DNA of 64,000 nt from Peptoniphilaceae bacterium (GTDB lineage Bacteria > Bacillota > Clostridia > Tissierellales > Peptoniphilaceae), in the NCBI GenBank assembly GCA_022779285.1, contig JALFST010000008.1, positions 1 through 64,000 of the forward strand, written 5' to 3'. Below, in pieces: positions 53,881 to 62,708 of this stretch (within the stretch, counting starts at the first letter, position 1; every line of letters begins with the position of its first letter). Both the position numbers and the translations under genes were made by a program. A model generated the notes under the pieces. That model searched no databases and was not told the DNA's origin. It saw only the letters and a program-made list of their open reading frames with translations.

Positions 53881-55518
53881 TCATGAAAGCCTTAAGACGG
53901 AATCAAATTTTTCTAAGTATTCCGTATCCCAGTTGTGAGTTACAACAAGCCTTGTGACTCCCTCCATATTAAAAATAAGTTCATTAATTTTTTCCGTTTG
54001 AACCGGGTCAAGAGAAGCTGTTGGCTCGTCAAACAGAAGGATTCTTGACCTCTGATACAGACCTCTGGCGATAGATATCCTTTTTTTCTCTCCGCCTGAA
54101 AGATTATCGGCTTCAAGGTATTTGTCATTCAAGCCATAAACATCAATTAAATGTTTCAGATTCATAAAATCCAGTATTTTCTCAACATGATTTAAGTTCT
54201 CTTCTGTGGCCTCATCATACATAGAAACATTATGAAACAAGCTCATTTTAAAAATATATGAATCTTGAGGAACTAAATAGACATCCTTATAAAGTTCCGC
54301 CTCTTCAATATCCCGTAAATTTTCATTTTCAACATAAATATTGCCTGTATAAGACATATAAAACTTCAGAATCAACTTAATTAAAGTTGATTTTCCTACT
54401 CCGCTTTTCCCAATAATAGCCATGCACTGATTTTTGAATACTTCAAAGGATAGTTCATCAAAAATAGTCTTATCGTCAAAGGAAAAATCAACATTTTGAA
54501 AAGAGATTACTGAATTTGACCCTTCCATCTCTGTCTCTATATTGTCCTTTTTATCAAAAGCCTTCATATCATTGCGTTTTGGACGTTTCTCATCCTCTAA
54601 ATATGGACTGAGCTTATTGATAATTGGCTTGTAGGAACGCATTTCCATTAAATTATTTATAAAATTAGTAATATATTCACTAAAATACGTAACTAATATC
54701 ACTACCGATACAAGGGTGCCCGGGGTCATTTTCCCGTGCATAATGAAAATTGCACATAGAAAAATTAAAATGACCTGAATGAGACTGCTCATTGTCCACA
54801 TTCCCCGATTGGCAAAAGTATATACTGTATCTAACCTAACGATCTCTTGAAATAATTTAGCATTGTTTTCATTAAACTTATCCAAAAAAATTCGAGATTT
54901 ACCGGAACGCTTTATAAGATCTAACCCATAAATAAGCTCATGCATATTCTCGATATGATGCTCATTTGCATCTGATTTATTTTGAGTAGCCTTCTCCATG
55001 GGATTCAGGAATAAGTTGCTGATCGCTAATGGTAATAAAGATAAAACTATGCTGATAAAAAAAAGCACAGGATGAAAGGAAATCAAAAAAGCAGAAGAGA
55101 CAACTGTTCCAATTGCATTAATGATAACGCCCGAAATACTGGCTAAAAAACCGGTTCTCAATGTCTCTACATCATTGCTTATGAGATTAAAATAATAATC
55201 AAATCCATGCGCATTGAAAACCTCCATGGAGCTGTTCATTAAGGTTTGAACAATGTCATTTTTTATTCCCATGCTGATATTCGCTTGAAATTTACTTTGA
55301 AAAAATTTCGAGACAACATTAACAAGCCAAAGGCTCAGCAATAAGAGAACCGAAATGACAGCATACTGAACAAGCACTCTAAAATTCGAGCGTTGCGCGA
55401 CATCTACAATTTTCCCCATGGTGACTGCTGCTGTAAGCATAAGAACAACAGCTAATGCAGCGAACATAATGTTTAGAAGCAGTAGTTTAGATTCCTTTTG
55501 AACATATTTTCGTATCAT
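53881..55518 (-). CDS. ABC exporter half-transporter (membrane domain fused to ATPase)
   Basis: 545 residues. Six membrane segments span residues 15-290. The ATPase domain has Walker A GKSGVGKSTLIKL, Q-loop LVPQDSYIF, signature LSGGEKKRISIARGL, Walker B ILLFDEPTASLD and switch His in VVTHN. There is no N-terminal C39 peptidase domain, so it would not itself clip a leader. It should act as a homodimer. ATG 55518 follows GTGAGG; a GTG at 55530 is less likely. Codon and base use are visibly A+T-richer than the flanking SRP genes, suggesting acquisition. The neighbouring Cys-rich peptide is its likely cargo, but a self-protection or unrelated export role cannot be excluded. Confidence 0.88.
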   Translation of the reverse strand: MIRKYVQKESKLLLLNIMFAALAVVLMLTAAVTMGKIVDVAQRSNFRVLVQYAVISVLLLLSLWLVNVVSKFFQSKFQANISMGIKNDIVQTLMNSSMEVFNAHGFDYYFNLISNDVETLRTGFLASISGVIINAIGTVVSSAFLISFHPVLFFISIVLSLLPLAISNLFLNPMEKATQNKSDANEHHIENMHELIYGLDLIKRSGKSRIFLDKFNENNAKLFQEIVRLDTVYTFANRGMWTMSSLIQVILIFLCAIFIMHGKMTPGTLVSVVILVTYFSEYITNFINNLMEMRSYKPIINKLSPYLEDEKRPKRNDMKAFDKKDNIETEMEGSNSVISFQNVDFSFDDKTIFDELSFEVFKNQCMAIIGKSGVGKSTLIKLILKFYMSYTGNIYVENENLRDIEEAELYKDVYLVPQDSYIFKMSLFHNVSMYDEATEENLNHVEKILDFMNLKHLIDVYGLNDKYLEADNLSGGEKKRISIARGLYQRSRILLFDEPTASLDPVQTEKINELIFNMEGVTRLVVTHNWDTEYLEKFDSVLRLS

Positions 55519-55593
55519 CTTACGCCTCACTTAATAGATTAAACTTCTTTAGTTCATTGTTTTCATTATTTTAGCACATCATATGCAATATTC

Positions 55594-55807
55594 TCTTCGT
55601 CCTATTCCGTTTCGAAATCTTCACCCTGATAGATTTCATTGGCAATTCTTATAAACTCTTTTGCTGCGGGAGTAAGAAATGTGTCCTTAATATATACGTA
55701 TTCAATGTCTCCGGAAAGATCTACGCCTGCTATCTCCAATGTTTTGATACTTTCCTCTTCATAATTTCGTTTCTACCGCCTTCTCTGACATGATTCCAAA
55801 GCCTATA
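55594..55807. repeat. Direct repeat, right copy (flanks the exporter/peptide cassette)
   Basis: About 214 bp matching 53323-53535 in the same orientation. The two copies bracket the stem-loop, peptide and exporter. The right copy overlaps the presumed exporter promoter region on its left side. Confidence 0.8.
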
Positions 55808-56088
55808 TTTTTACGTACCGCTTCTTTAATTGCTTCCTGATTGTTGATAATCAGTTGATCGCTCAGTGTGCAGCTTGCCTTGTCAAATATTTTGCTCAAA
55901 AATTTAGTTTGGGATGATTTTTCTCCCTTTGTAATATACTTTTGTTTTTCGATCTCTTTTATTGTGCATTCTGTCCCGTTCGCTAAAGGATTCTCCCTGG
56001 AAACGATCACCTTAAGCCTGTCGCTTGTAAGTTTTCTACTGACAAATTGATTATTTTTAAAAAGATCTCTCTTGCATGCTGTCAACAT
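55602..56088 (-). pseudogene. LysR-type regulator remnant, copy 2 (effector domain only, frameshifted)
   Basis: The minus strand encodes a LysR effector-binding region: LKVIVSRENPLANG, NQEAIKEAVRKNIGFGIMSEKAVETK, then a 1-bp insertion near 55757 that ends the frame early. The continuation EESIKTLEIAGVDLSGDIEYVYIKD... runs in another frame to a TAG at 55602. The DNA-binding N-terminal half is absent. The remnant begins inside the ftsY terminator. It is a decayed gene; the regulator may once have controlled the adjacent exporter or come in with it. Confidence 0.8.
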
Positions 56089-56140
56089 AAAAACCCCATG
56101 AAAACCTGATCAAAAAACCATAATCAGAGCTTTTCATGGG
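56089..56140 (-). terminator. Terminator after ftsY
   Basis: Minus-strand CCCATGAAAA / TTTTCATGGG stem with an inner CTGAT/ATCAG pairing, followed by GTTTTTA. It closes the rpmF-plsX-rnc-smc-ftsY side of the insertion. Confidence 0.7.
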
Positions 56141-56183
56141 ATCTGTTACAAAATTGTTTTACGGCTCATTGGAAAGCCGGAAA

Positions 56184-57104
56184 CTAATCTCTTGCAAAAA
56201 TTGCCTGTACAAATTCTTCGGGATCAAAAGGTCTGAGATCCTCTATTTGCTCGCCTACTCCGATAAATCGGACCGGAACATGACATTCGAGCTGCAGGGG
56301 GTATACTACACCGCCCTTCGCAGTTCCATCAAGCTTCGTGAGAATCAATCCTGTGATGTTTGTGGCTTTATTGAACTCTCTTGCCTGCAGAATCGCATTC
56401 TGTCCTGTCGTGGCATCCAGAACAAGGAATGCTTCACGGTGTGCCTGACCGTATTCTCTCTCAATAATGCGATTGATTTTTTCCAATTCACTCATCAGAT
56501 TTTTCTTGTTATGCAATCTGCCCGCCGTATCGCAGATGAGAATATCCGTTTTTTGTGTCTTTGCCGCCTGAATTGCCTCAAAAACAACCGATGCGGGATC
56601 AGAGCCCTCTTCGCTGCGGATCACAGGAACTCCTGCGCGATTTCCCCATTCCGAAAGCTGATCGATGGCCGCCGCTCGAAATGTATCGGCAGCCGCAAGC
56701 ATGACGGATTTTCCCTCTTTTTTCCAAAGGCTTGCCAATTTCCCGATAGTAGTTGTCTTTCCGGCTCCATTGACTCCGATCACCAAAATCACTGTCGGCC
56801 GATCCTCGGCAATCACGGAATCGTGGCGCGATGCCTTCACCAGTTTTTCTGTCATGATATCCACAAGCCGTTCACGCATTCTTTGCGGATCGCGGATATG
56901 CTCATCCGCCACAACATCTCGAAGCTCATCGATGATTGTCATCGACGTTTCAAATCCGATATCCGCCGTAACTAATGTTTCTTCAAGTTCATCGAAAAGC
57001 TCGTCATCAATCGTTGCTTTTCCGTTAAAAAGATTGTCGAATGCTCCGCTCAGGCTTGCTCTTGTTTTTGTGAGTCCTTCTTTAAGCTTATCAAAAAATC
57101 CCAT
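56184..57104 (-). CDS. ftsY: Signal recognition particle receptor FtsY
   Basis: 306 residues, the compact form without an acidic A domain. It starts FFDKLKEGLTKTR, then the G domain with GVNGAGKTTTIGKLA, DTAGRLHNKKNLM, TKLDGTAKGGVV and IGVGEQIEDLRPF near the C-terminus. It docks the SRP-ribosome complex at the membrane. It lies 11 bp after smc. Its usual downstream partners ylxM-ffh are displaced by the exporter/peptide insertion. Confidence 0.97.
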   Translation of the reverse strand: MGFFDKLKEGLTKTRASLSGAFDNLFNGKATIDDELFDELEETLVTADIGFETSMTIIDELRDVVADEHIRDPQRMRERLVDIMTEKLVKASRHDSVIAEDRPTVILVIGVNGAGKTTTIGKLASLWKKEGKSVMLAAADTFRAAAIDQLSEWGNRAGVPVIRSEEGSDPASVVFEAIQAAKTQKTDILICDTAGRLHNKKNLMSELEKINRIIEREYGQAHREAFLVLDATTGQNAILQAREFNKATNITGLILTKLDGTAKGGVVYPLQLECHVPVRFIGVGEQIEDLRPFDPEEFVQAIFARD

Positions 57105-57115
57105 GCGTTCTCCTT

Positions 57116-60100
57116 CTATAGCGAATTGTTCTCTTGATCATAGTCCGAGAGCTTTAATGCCACCACCTTGGTTATCCCTTTTTCCATCGTAACTCCATAG
57201 AGTGTTTGTGCCAGCTCCATTGTCGTCTTTCTGTGCGTAATCACCAGGAATTGTGTGGTATCCGTCAAGGTCTGTAAGAAATTGACATAACGGCCGATAT
57301 TCGCTTCGTCAAGAGAAGCATCGATTTCATCAAGAATACAAAACGGTGTCGGATGAATCGCAAAGATCGCAAAGAGGAGAGCTAATGCCGTCATGGACCT
57401 TTCTCCTCCCGATAAAAGAGCAAGGCTTTGCAGCTTCTTGCCCGGCGGCTGCGCCTCGATTTCGATCCCGGCAGAAAGCAGATCTCCGCCATCCAGAGAC
57501 AGCCTTGCATGGCCTCCTCCGAACAGAATCCGGAAAATGCGATTATACTGTTCGTTGATTTGCTGAAAGCCTGTTTCAAACGCTTCTCGCATCGTATGGT
57601 CCAGATCTCCGATCAATTCCTCAATATCCGCTTTTGATTTGGTGAGATCCTCCATCTGCTTTTTCAAAAAATCAACCTCTTCCGCCAATCCCTCATATTC
57701 CTCGATACTGTCAAAGTTGAAGTATCCGATCTGAGAAAGCTGCTGCTTGATGGAACTTACCTTGGCTCTCGTCGTTTCAACGGGCGTGAGCTTGTTCAGT
57801 CGATTTTCCACATCCTCAAGGCTCAAATCATATTGCTCCCGATAGGCCTCCCTCAAATCCGCTTTTTTATTCTTCAGCGTTTCCATCTCGAGATTCAGGC
57901 GATATATTTGATTGTCCGTGTCTCCAATCAAAGCCTTGAGCTCGTTCTGTCTTTGCAATTGCTTTTCTACACGCTGTGCAATGTCATGATGACCTTCCTC
58001 CAGCTTTTGCAATTGTTCCGCAAATTGGATTTTTTCTTTTGATTGCTTCTCCCTGTCTTGTATATATTGCTCATCCTGAGCTCGGGAAACGTCGTTCTGT
58101 TTTTTTAATGATACAAGAGCCTCCTGATCGCTTTTTTCTTTTTCCGTCAGATTTTCCAGCCGCTCCTCAAGGTCTGAGATTCTGTTTTCACTGAGAAGCA
58201 GATCCCTTTGCGCATATTCCTTTTCGCTGCGAAGCAGCGCCTTTTGTTTATCCGACTCCTGTGTTTTTTTCCGTATGTTCTCCAGTTGTGCTGTCAATGT
58301 CTCGATCTGTTCCTCAAGGCTCTTTTTTTGTCCTTGCAGATCTGTCTTTCGGCTTTGATAGTTTTCCTCTGAATATTGTGCCGCTTGCGAAAGAAATGTT
58401 TCAAGCTCACTGAGCTTGGCTCTGCGCATTTCAAGCTTGGATTCACGAAGTGCAAGCTCTTCTCTTCCGGTGGATATTGTATTTCTTAAATGCTCGACGG
58501 TATTCTGATGCCGGGAGAAGTCCGCGGCAAGAGCCTCCTTTTTTTCGCCGAAACGGACAAGAGCTTCCGCATGCAGCTTACGCTTTTCCTCAAGGGCTTG
58601 AAGCGTTTCGCGAAAATCCTCCAACTGCTTTTCCCGGTTGAGCAGGGATGCCGAGCTTCTCTTGGAGACGGAGCCTCCCACCATGGAACCCCATGAAGAG
58701 AGTATGTCGCCTTCCAGGGATACGATACGGTTACTGAATCCGCTGCGATGAGAAAGAGCAATGGCATCATCGATATTTTGAACTATGGTCGTTCGAGCCA
58801 GAAAGTGCTCCACAATACCGCGAAGCTCTTCTTCAAATTCCAGTGCGTCGCATGCATTCATCAGTTCTTGCGGCGCATGGCTCACCACAGGCTTCATGCC
58901 TCGTATTTTTTCGATAGGCAAAAAAGTAATACGGCCCAATCGGCGTTCCTTCAGAAGCTGAATGAGATCTCTGGCGTCCTTTTCCGTGTTCACAACAATA
59001 TTTTGCAGACTGCCGCCCAATACAACATCAATGGCGGTTTCATATGGACTTTTGACATGAATCAGGTCGGCAAGGGTGCCACGAAATTTTGCCCGAATAG
59101 CCGGCTCCTGATCTCCCAAGCGAAGAAGCCGCTGCACCGATTTGGAATATCCCTCATAATGATCGATCAGCGATTGTACTACGCGTTGTTCTGAAAACAC
59201 ACGTGCCTGCTCCGCTTCCTGTTTCCGATCCTCAAGGGAAATTTCCTCTATTTTTTTCTCCAAAACAGCACGCTGCTCTTCATTTTGGTGGAGCTGCGTT
59301 TGCGTGTCCTGTAATTGATCCGCTGCATTCTTCAGCGCTTCCTTGCGCTTGGCAATCCATTCCGTTTCTGAGCGAAGCTCTTGAGCAAGGATCTGAAGCT
59401 CCGCGCCTTTTTGCTTTTGCTCCTCTGCTAAGCGCCGATCGGCCTCCTCCTGTGAATGACGTTCAAATTCAAGAATGGAAAGCTTGGCGGTAAGATCGGT
59501 CTGCGTTTTTCGAGCCTCATGAAGCTTCTTCTCAAGCTCCTCAAAAGGCCCGGAGCCTTCATCCGCATCTCCCGACAGTTTTTCGATAAGCGAGTGCAGT
59601 TTTCTTTCTATCTCTGATTTTTCTTTTTTAAGAGCCTCCTCCTCAACTCTCAGCTTCCGGATTTGCTCCAATCTTACAGCGGATTCCTCTGCAATCCGCT
59701 CCATCTCACGGGACCGGAAGGATTGCTCCTGACTCCGAATGGCCTGATCCGATTCCTCCTGCTGAAGCCTCAGCTCCAATGATCGAATCACGCCCTGCAG
59801 GCGATCATGCTCTGCATCGTAGGAATCCATGGACTGGCGAAAAGGAGACAAAGCCTCTTCAATCTGCATATTTTCCGAAAAACACGCATCCCGATCCGCC
59901 TGCAGCTTCTGCGTATCCGCCTGATTCTTACAGACCTTCTCTTCCACCTGATCCAACTGCATCTGCAATAAGGAAAGCTCATGCTGTTCCAATTCCTGCG
60001 TGAGCTTATATCCCAAACGGGCATTATCTGCCTGTTTTTTGAGGATGCGCAGCTCCTGCTCCTTAATATGAAAATCACCGAGAACCTTCTCTAAATGAGA

Positions 60101-60655
60101 TGCCGTGCGGTCTAATCGGCGCTCTGCCTCGGTCTTTTTATATTTCAGTTTTGAAATTCCGGCAGCCTCTTCAAAAATCGCGCGCCGGTCCTCACTGCGG
60201 GAGCGGAGAATATCCTCAATACGTCCCTGCCCGATCATGGAGTAGCCGTCCTTCCCCACCCCCGTGTCCAAAAACAACTCGTGTACATCCTTACGCCTTA
60301 CAATCTGATGATTGATGAGATATTGGCTCTCTCCTGAGCGATACACCTTACGGGACACGGAGACCTCCTCATACGGAAGAGGAATGGATCCGTCGCTGTT
60401 ATCAAATGTAATGGTGACCTGAGCAAGATTCATTTGCGGCTTTTTTTCGGTACCGGAAAAGATCACATCCTCCATTTTTTCACCACGAAGCGCCTTCGCC
60501 GACTGTTCGCCAAGAACCCAGCGAATGGCATCCGAAATATTTGATTTTCCTGAACCGTTCGGCCCGACAATGGCTTCAAAGTTCTCGTGAAATGTCAGCT
60601 TCACTTTATCTGCGAAGGATTTAAAGCCATATAATTCCAAAGATTTCAGTCGCAC
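57116..60655 (-). CDS. smc: Chromosome segregation protein SMC
   Basis: 1179 residues, typical length. N-terminal Walker A is AIVGPNGSGKSNI. A long coiled coil runs either side of the hinge (residues about 505-680, with ADLIHVKSPYETAIDVVLGG). The C-terminal signature is LLSGGERSMTALALLF and Walker B is FCILDEIDASLDEAN. It forms the condensin ring that organises and separates chromosomes. It overlaps the rnc stop codon by 10 bp and is followed by ftsY. Confidence 0.98.
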   Translation of the reverse strand: MRLKSLELYGFKSFADKVKLTFHENFEAIVGPNGSGKSNISDAIRWVLGEQSAKALRGEKMEDVIFSGTEKKPQMNLAQVTITFDNSDGSIPLPYEEVSVSRKVYRSGESQYLINHQIVRRKDVHELFLDTGVGKDGYSMIGQGRIEDILRSRSEDRRAIFEEAAGISKLKYKKTEAERRLDRTASHLEKVLGDFHIKEQELRILKKQADNARLGYKLTQELEQHELSLLQMQLDQVEEKVCKNQADTQKLQADRDACFSENMQIEEALSPFRQSMDSYDAEHDRLQGVIRSLELRLQQEESDQAIRSQEQSFRSREMERIAEESAVRLEQIRKLRVEEEALKKEKSEIERKLHSLIEKLSGDADEGSGPFEELEKKLHEARKTQTDLTAKLSILEFERHSQEEADRRLAEEQKQKGAELQILAQELRSETEWIAKRKEALKNAADQLQDTQTQLHQNEEQRAVLEKKIEEISLEDRKQEAEQARVFSEQRVVQSLIDHYEGYSKSVQRLLRLGDQEPAIRAKFRGTLADLIHVKSPYETAIDVVLGGSLQNIVVNTEKDARDLIQLLKERRLGRITFLPIEKIRGMKPVVSHAPQELMNACDALEFEEELRGIVEHFLARTTIVQNIDDAIALSHRSGFSNRIVSLEGDILSSWGSMVGGSVSKRSSASLLNREKQLEDFRETLQALEEKRKLHAEALVRFGEKKEALAADFSRHQNTVEHLRNTISTGREELALRESKLEMRRAKLSELETFLSQAAQYSEENYQSRKTDLQGQKKSLEEQIETLTAQLENIRKKTQESDKQKALLRSEKEYAQRDLLLSENRISDLEERLENLTEKEKSDQEALVSLKKQNDVSRAQDEQYIQDREKQSKEKIQFAEQLQKLEEGHHDIAQRVEKQLQRQNELKALIGDTDNQIYRLNLEMETLKNKKADLREAYREQYDLSLEDVENRLNKLTPVETTRAKVSSIKQQLSQIGYFNFDSIEEYEGLAEEVDFLKKQMEDLTKSKADIEELIGDLDHTMREAFETGFQQINEQYNRIFRILFGGGHARLSLDGGDLLSAGIEIEAQPPGKKLQSLALLSGGERSMTALALLFAIFAIHPTPFCILDEIDASLDEANIGRYVNFLQTLTDTTQFLVITHRKTTMELAQTLYGVTMEKGITKVVALKLSDYDQENNSL

Positions 60656-61359
60656 GATTTCTCCAGCCTTCCGTTTACTTTTGACCAGGCTTTCTCCGCA
60701 GCATCCATCTGCGCCTGTCTCTTACTTGATCCCACGCCGACAGCCACCTCTTGATGACCGGCTATCAGAGCATATGTATAACGCTTATTATGCTCGGGGC
60801 CGTCCACCTTCCTCTCTTTATAGAAAAACGGAATCTCCCTTTTTTGATAATATTCCTGAATTTTCGATTTGTAATCCACAAAGGCTCTGCCAACCTGAGT
60901 TTCTTCCTGAATGAGCGAATCGATTCGATCAGAAAAATATTGGTAAAGAAAATCATATCCTCCATCAAGGTAGATTGCTCCGCATACCGCCTCAAAGACA
61001 TCGGAAATGATGGACGGCTTTTGCCTTCCTCCCTGAAGCTCTTCTCCGTGCCCGAGCACCACATATTGCGGCAGTCCCCAAGCTTCTCCGAGGAATGCAA
61101 ACGAAGGCTCGGAAACGATCTGTATGCGTTTTTGTGTCAATGCCCCTTCGGCCTCCCGGGGAAATTTGTGATAGAGCAGATCACTGATGATCAGCTCCAA
61201 TACGGCATCCCCCAAAAATTCCAGACGCTCGTAGCTGTCCAAACGTGTGCCGCCTGTTTCATTAATTGAGGAGCGGTGGACTGCCGCCTGTTCGACAATA
61301 GAGGTATCTGAAAAACGGTATCCGATTTTCTCTTCTAAAAATTCGCTGAGAGATCGCAT
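60646..61359 (-). CDS. rnc: Ribonuclease III
   Basis: 237 residues. The RNase III signature is ERLEFLGDAVLELIISD. The second acidic cluster lies in SDVFEAVCGAIYLDGG. A C-terminal double-stranded RNA-binding domain (DYKSKIQEYYQ ... VGVGSSKRQAQMDAAEKAW) completes it. It cuts rRNA precursors and structured RNAs. It lies between plsX (14 bp) and smc; the acpP gene often found between plsX and rnc is missing. Confidence 0.97.
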   Translation of the reverse strand: MRSLSEFLEEKIGYRFSDTSIVEQAAVHRSSINETGGTRLDSYERLEFLGDAVLELIISDLLYHKFPREAEGALTQKRIQIVSEPSFAFLGEAWGLPQYVVLGHGEELQGGRQKPSIISDVFEAVCGAIYLDGGYDFLYQYFSDRIDSLIQEETQVGRAFVDYKSKIQEYYQKREIPFFYKERKVDGPEHNKRYTYALIAGHQEVAVGVGSSKRQAQMDAAEKAWSKVNGRLEKSCD

Positions 61360-61373
61360 AGAGACTCCTTTTC

Positions 61374-62375
61374 CTATTGTTCACCATCCTTATGATTTTC
61401 CGATGAAGCCAGCGCATCAAATATTCTCTGCGATGCTCCGCTTTCTGCGTAATTCAACGCTTCGGAAATAGCGAGCGCAAAGGTTTGAGCAGTCGAATTG
61501 CCGTGCGCCTTATAAATCGGTTTTCTTGTTCCCAGCATAGGCGCTCCGCCATACTGATGATAATCATAATCCTTGAGGGCTTGCTTCAGGGCTTTTTTTA
61601 CCAGCAGAGCGCCAAGCATGGTGAGCGGACCGGATTTCAAGGCCTTCTTAAGAACATGCATCAGAACGCTTGCCGTTCCCTCCATCGTCTTGATCGCAAC
61701 ATTTCCTGCAAATCCGTCGGAAATCACAACATCGCAAGGAGGAATCAGGAGCTCGCGAGCCTCGACATTCCCTACAAAATTCAGATCTGAGTTTTTCAGC
61801 AGCTGATAGGCTTCCGCGCTGCGAAGATCGCCCTTCTCCTCTTCTGTTCCTACATTGAGCAGCCCGATCCGAGGAGAATCGATGTGCATCACCTCTCTTG
61901 CATAGGCACTTGCCGCCAGTGCAAATTGGCGCAGGATTTGAGGTGTCGTATCCATACTTGCCCCGACATCACAAAGTAAGGTGCCTTGATTCCCGTTCGG
62001 AAGAATGACCGCAAGGCAGAGCCTTTTCATACCCGGCACACGCTTTGTAATGAAATAGCCTCCCGCCATGAGCGCACCGGTGCTTCCTGCCGAAAGCAAA
62101 ACATCTCCATCCTCATTCAAGCGATTGAGCGCAATCACATTACTTGTGTTTTTTCTGCGGCGAATTGCCATAACCGGCGCTTCCTCATTTGTGATGTACT
62201 CCTCGGTATCGCAAAATTCAATGCCTGTCAAATCCTTTAACCCTGTACGCATGATGCTTTCCGGCCCTACAAGCACACAATCGAAATCTCGTTTTTCACG
62301 TGCAAGACGCACTCCCTCCGCCACCATGGACGGTCCCCGATCGGAGCCGTAACAATCGATAATAATTTTAGTCAT
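61374..62375 (-). CDS. plsX: Phosphate acyltransferase PlsX
   Basis: 333 residues, beginning IIIDCYGSDRGPSMVAEGV with RRKNTSNVIALNRL, LLSAGSTGALMAGG and DVVISDGFAGNVAIK as family blocks. It makes acyl-phosphate from acyl-ACP, the first step of phospholipid synthesis with PlsY. ATG 62375 follows GGGGGA; the ATG at 62387 would contain it. It lies after the rpmF terminator, so it depends on read-through from rpmF. Confidence 0.96.
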   Translation of the reverse strand: MTKIIIDCYGSDRGPSMVAEGVRLAREKRDFDCVLVGPESIMRTGLKDLTGIEFCDTEEYITNEEAPVMAIRRRKNTSNVIALNRLNEDGDVLLSAGSTGALMAGGYFITKRVPGMKRLCLAVILPNGNQGTLLCDVGASMDTTPQILRQFALAASAYAREVMHIDSPRIGLLNVGTEEEKGDLRSAEAYQLLKNSDLNFVGNVEARELLIPPCDVVISDGFAGNVAIKTMEGTASVLMHVLKKALKSGPLTMLGALLVKKALKQALKDYDYHQYGGAPMLGTRKPIYKAHGNSTAQTFALAISEALNYAESGASQRIFDALASSENHKDGEQ

Positions 62376-62395
62376 GAATTCCCCCATCTTTTTTC

Positions 62396-62430
62396 AAAAA
62401 AAAAGCGTAGAAATCCGAAGATTCCTACAC
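62396..62430 (-). terminator. Terminator between rpmF and plsX
   Basis: Minus-strand 11-bp stem GTGTAGGAATC / GATTTCTACGC (two G-U pairs) with a TTCG tetraloop and nine T. It is a strong intrinsic terminator in the middle of a conserved gene pair, so plsX expression may rely on partial read-through. Confidence 0.9.
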
Positions 62431-62449
62431 TTCCTCGACGAAGAACGAA

Positions 62450-62632
62450 CTATGCGTTTACAGAGACAGCTTCCTTACCGTCATAGTAACCGCAGCTTTC
62501 GCATACGCGATGCGGCAATTTTGCTGCTCCGCAATTCGGGCAGGCAACAGTAGCATAAGTCTTTAAGCGATAGGACGAAGCTCTTCTTTTATCTCTTCTC
62601 GTTTTCGACGTTTTTCTCTTCGGTACAGCCAT
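62450..62632 (-). CDS. rpmF: 50S ribosomal protein L32
   Basis: 60 residues starting [18 protein letters not shown], with a four-cysteine zinc site in [30 protein letters not shown] lies 5 bp upstream of ATG 62632; the longer in-frame reading is rejected. It has a perfect consensus promoter and is followed by a strong terminator. The DUF177/YceD gene that usually precedes it is not present. Confidence 0.97.
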   Translation of the reverse strand: MAVPKRKTSKTRRDKRRASSYRLKTYATVACPNCGAAKLPHRVCESCGYYDGKEAVSVNA

Positions 62633-62679
62633 GGAAACACCTCCTTCGCCAATCTTGTTTATTAAAGAATAACACAAGA

Positions 62680-62708
62680 ATTATACGTAGTTGAGCGGTG
62701 CTTGTCAA
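62680..62708 (-). promoter_or_regulatory. Consensus sigma-A promoter of rpmF
   Basis: Minus-strand TTGACA (62708-62703), 17-bp spacer, TATAAT (62685-62680): exact consensus. Its -35 hexamer overlaps the -35 of the divergent tmcAL promoter in five of six bases. Confidence 0.9.
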
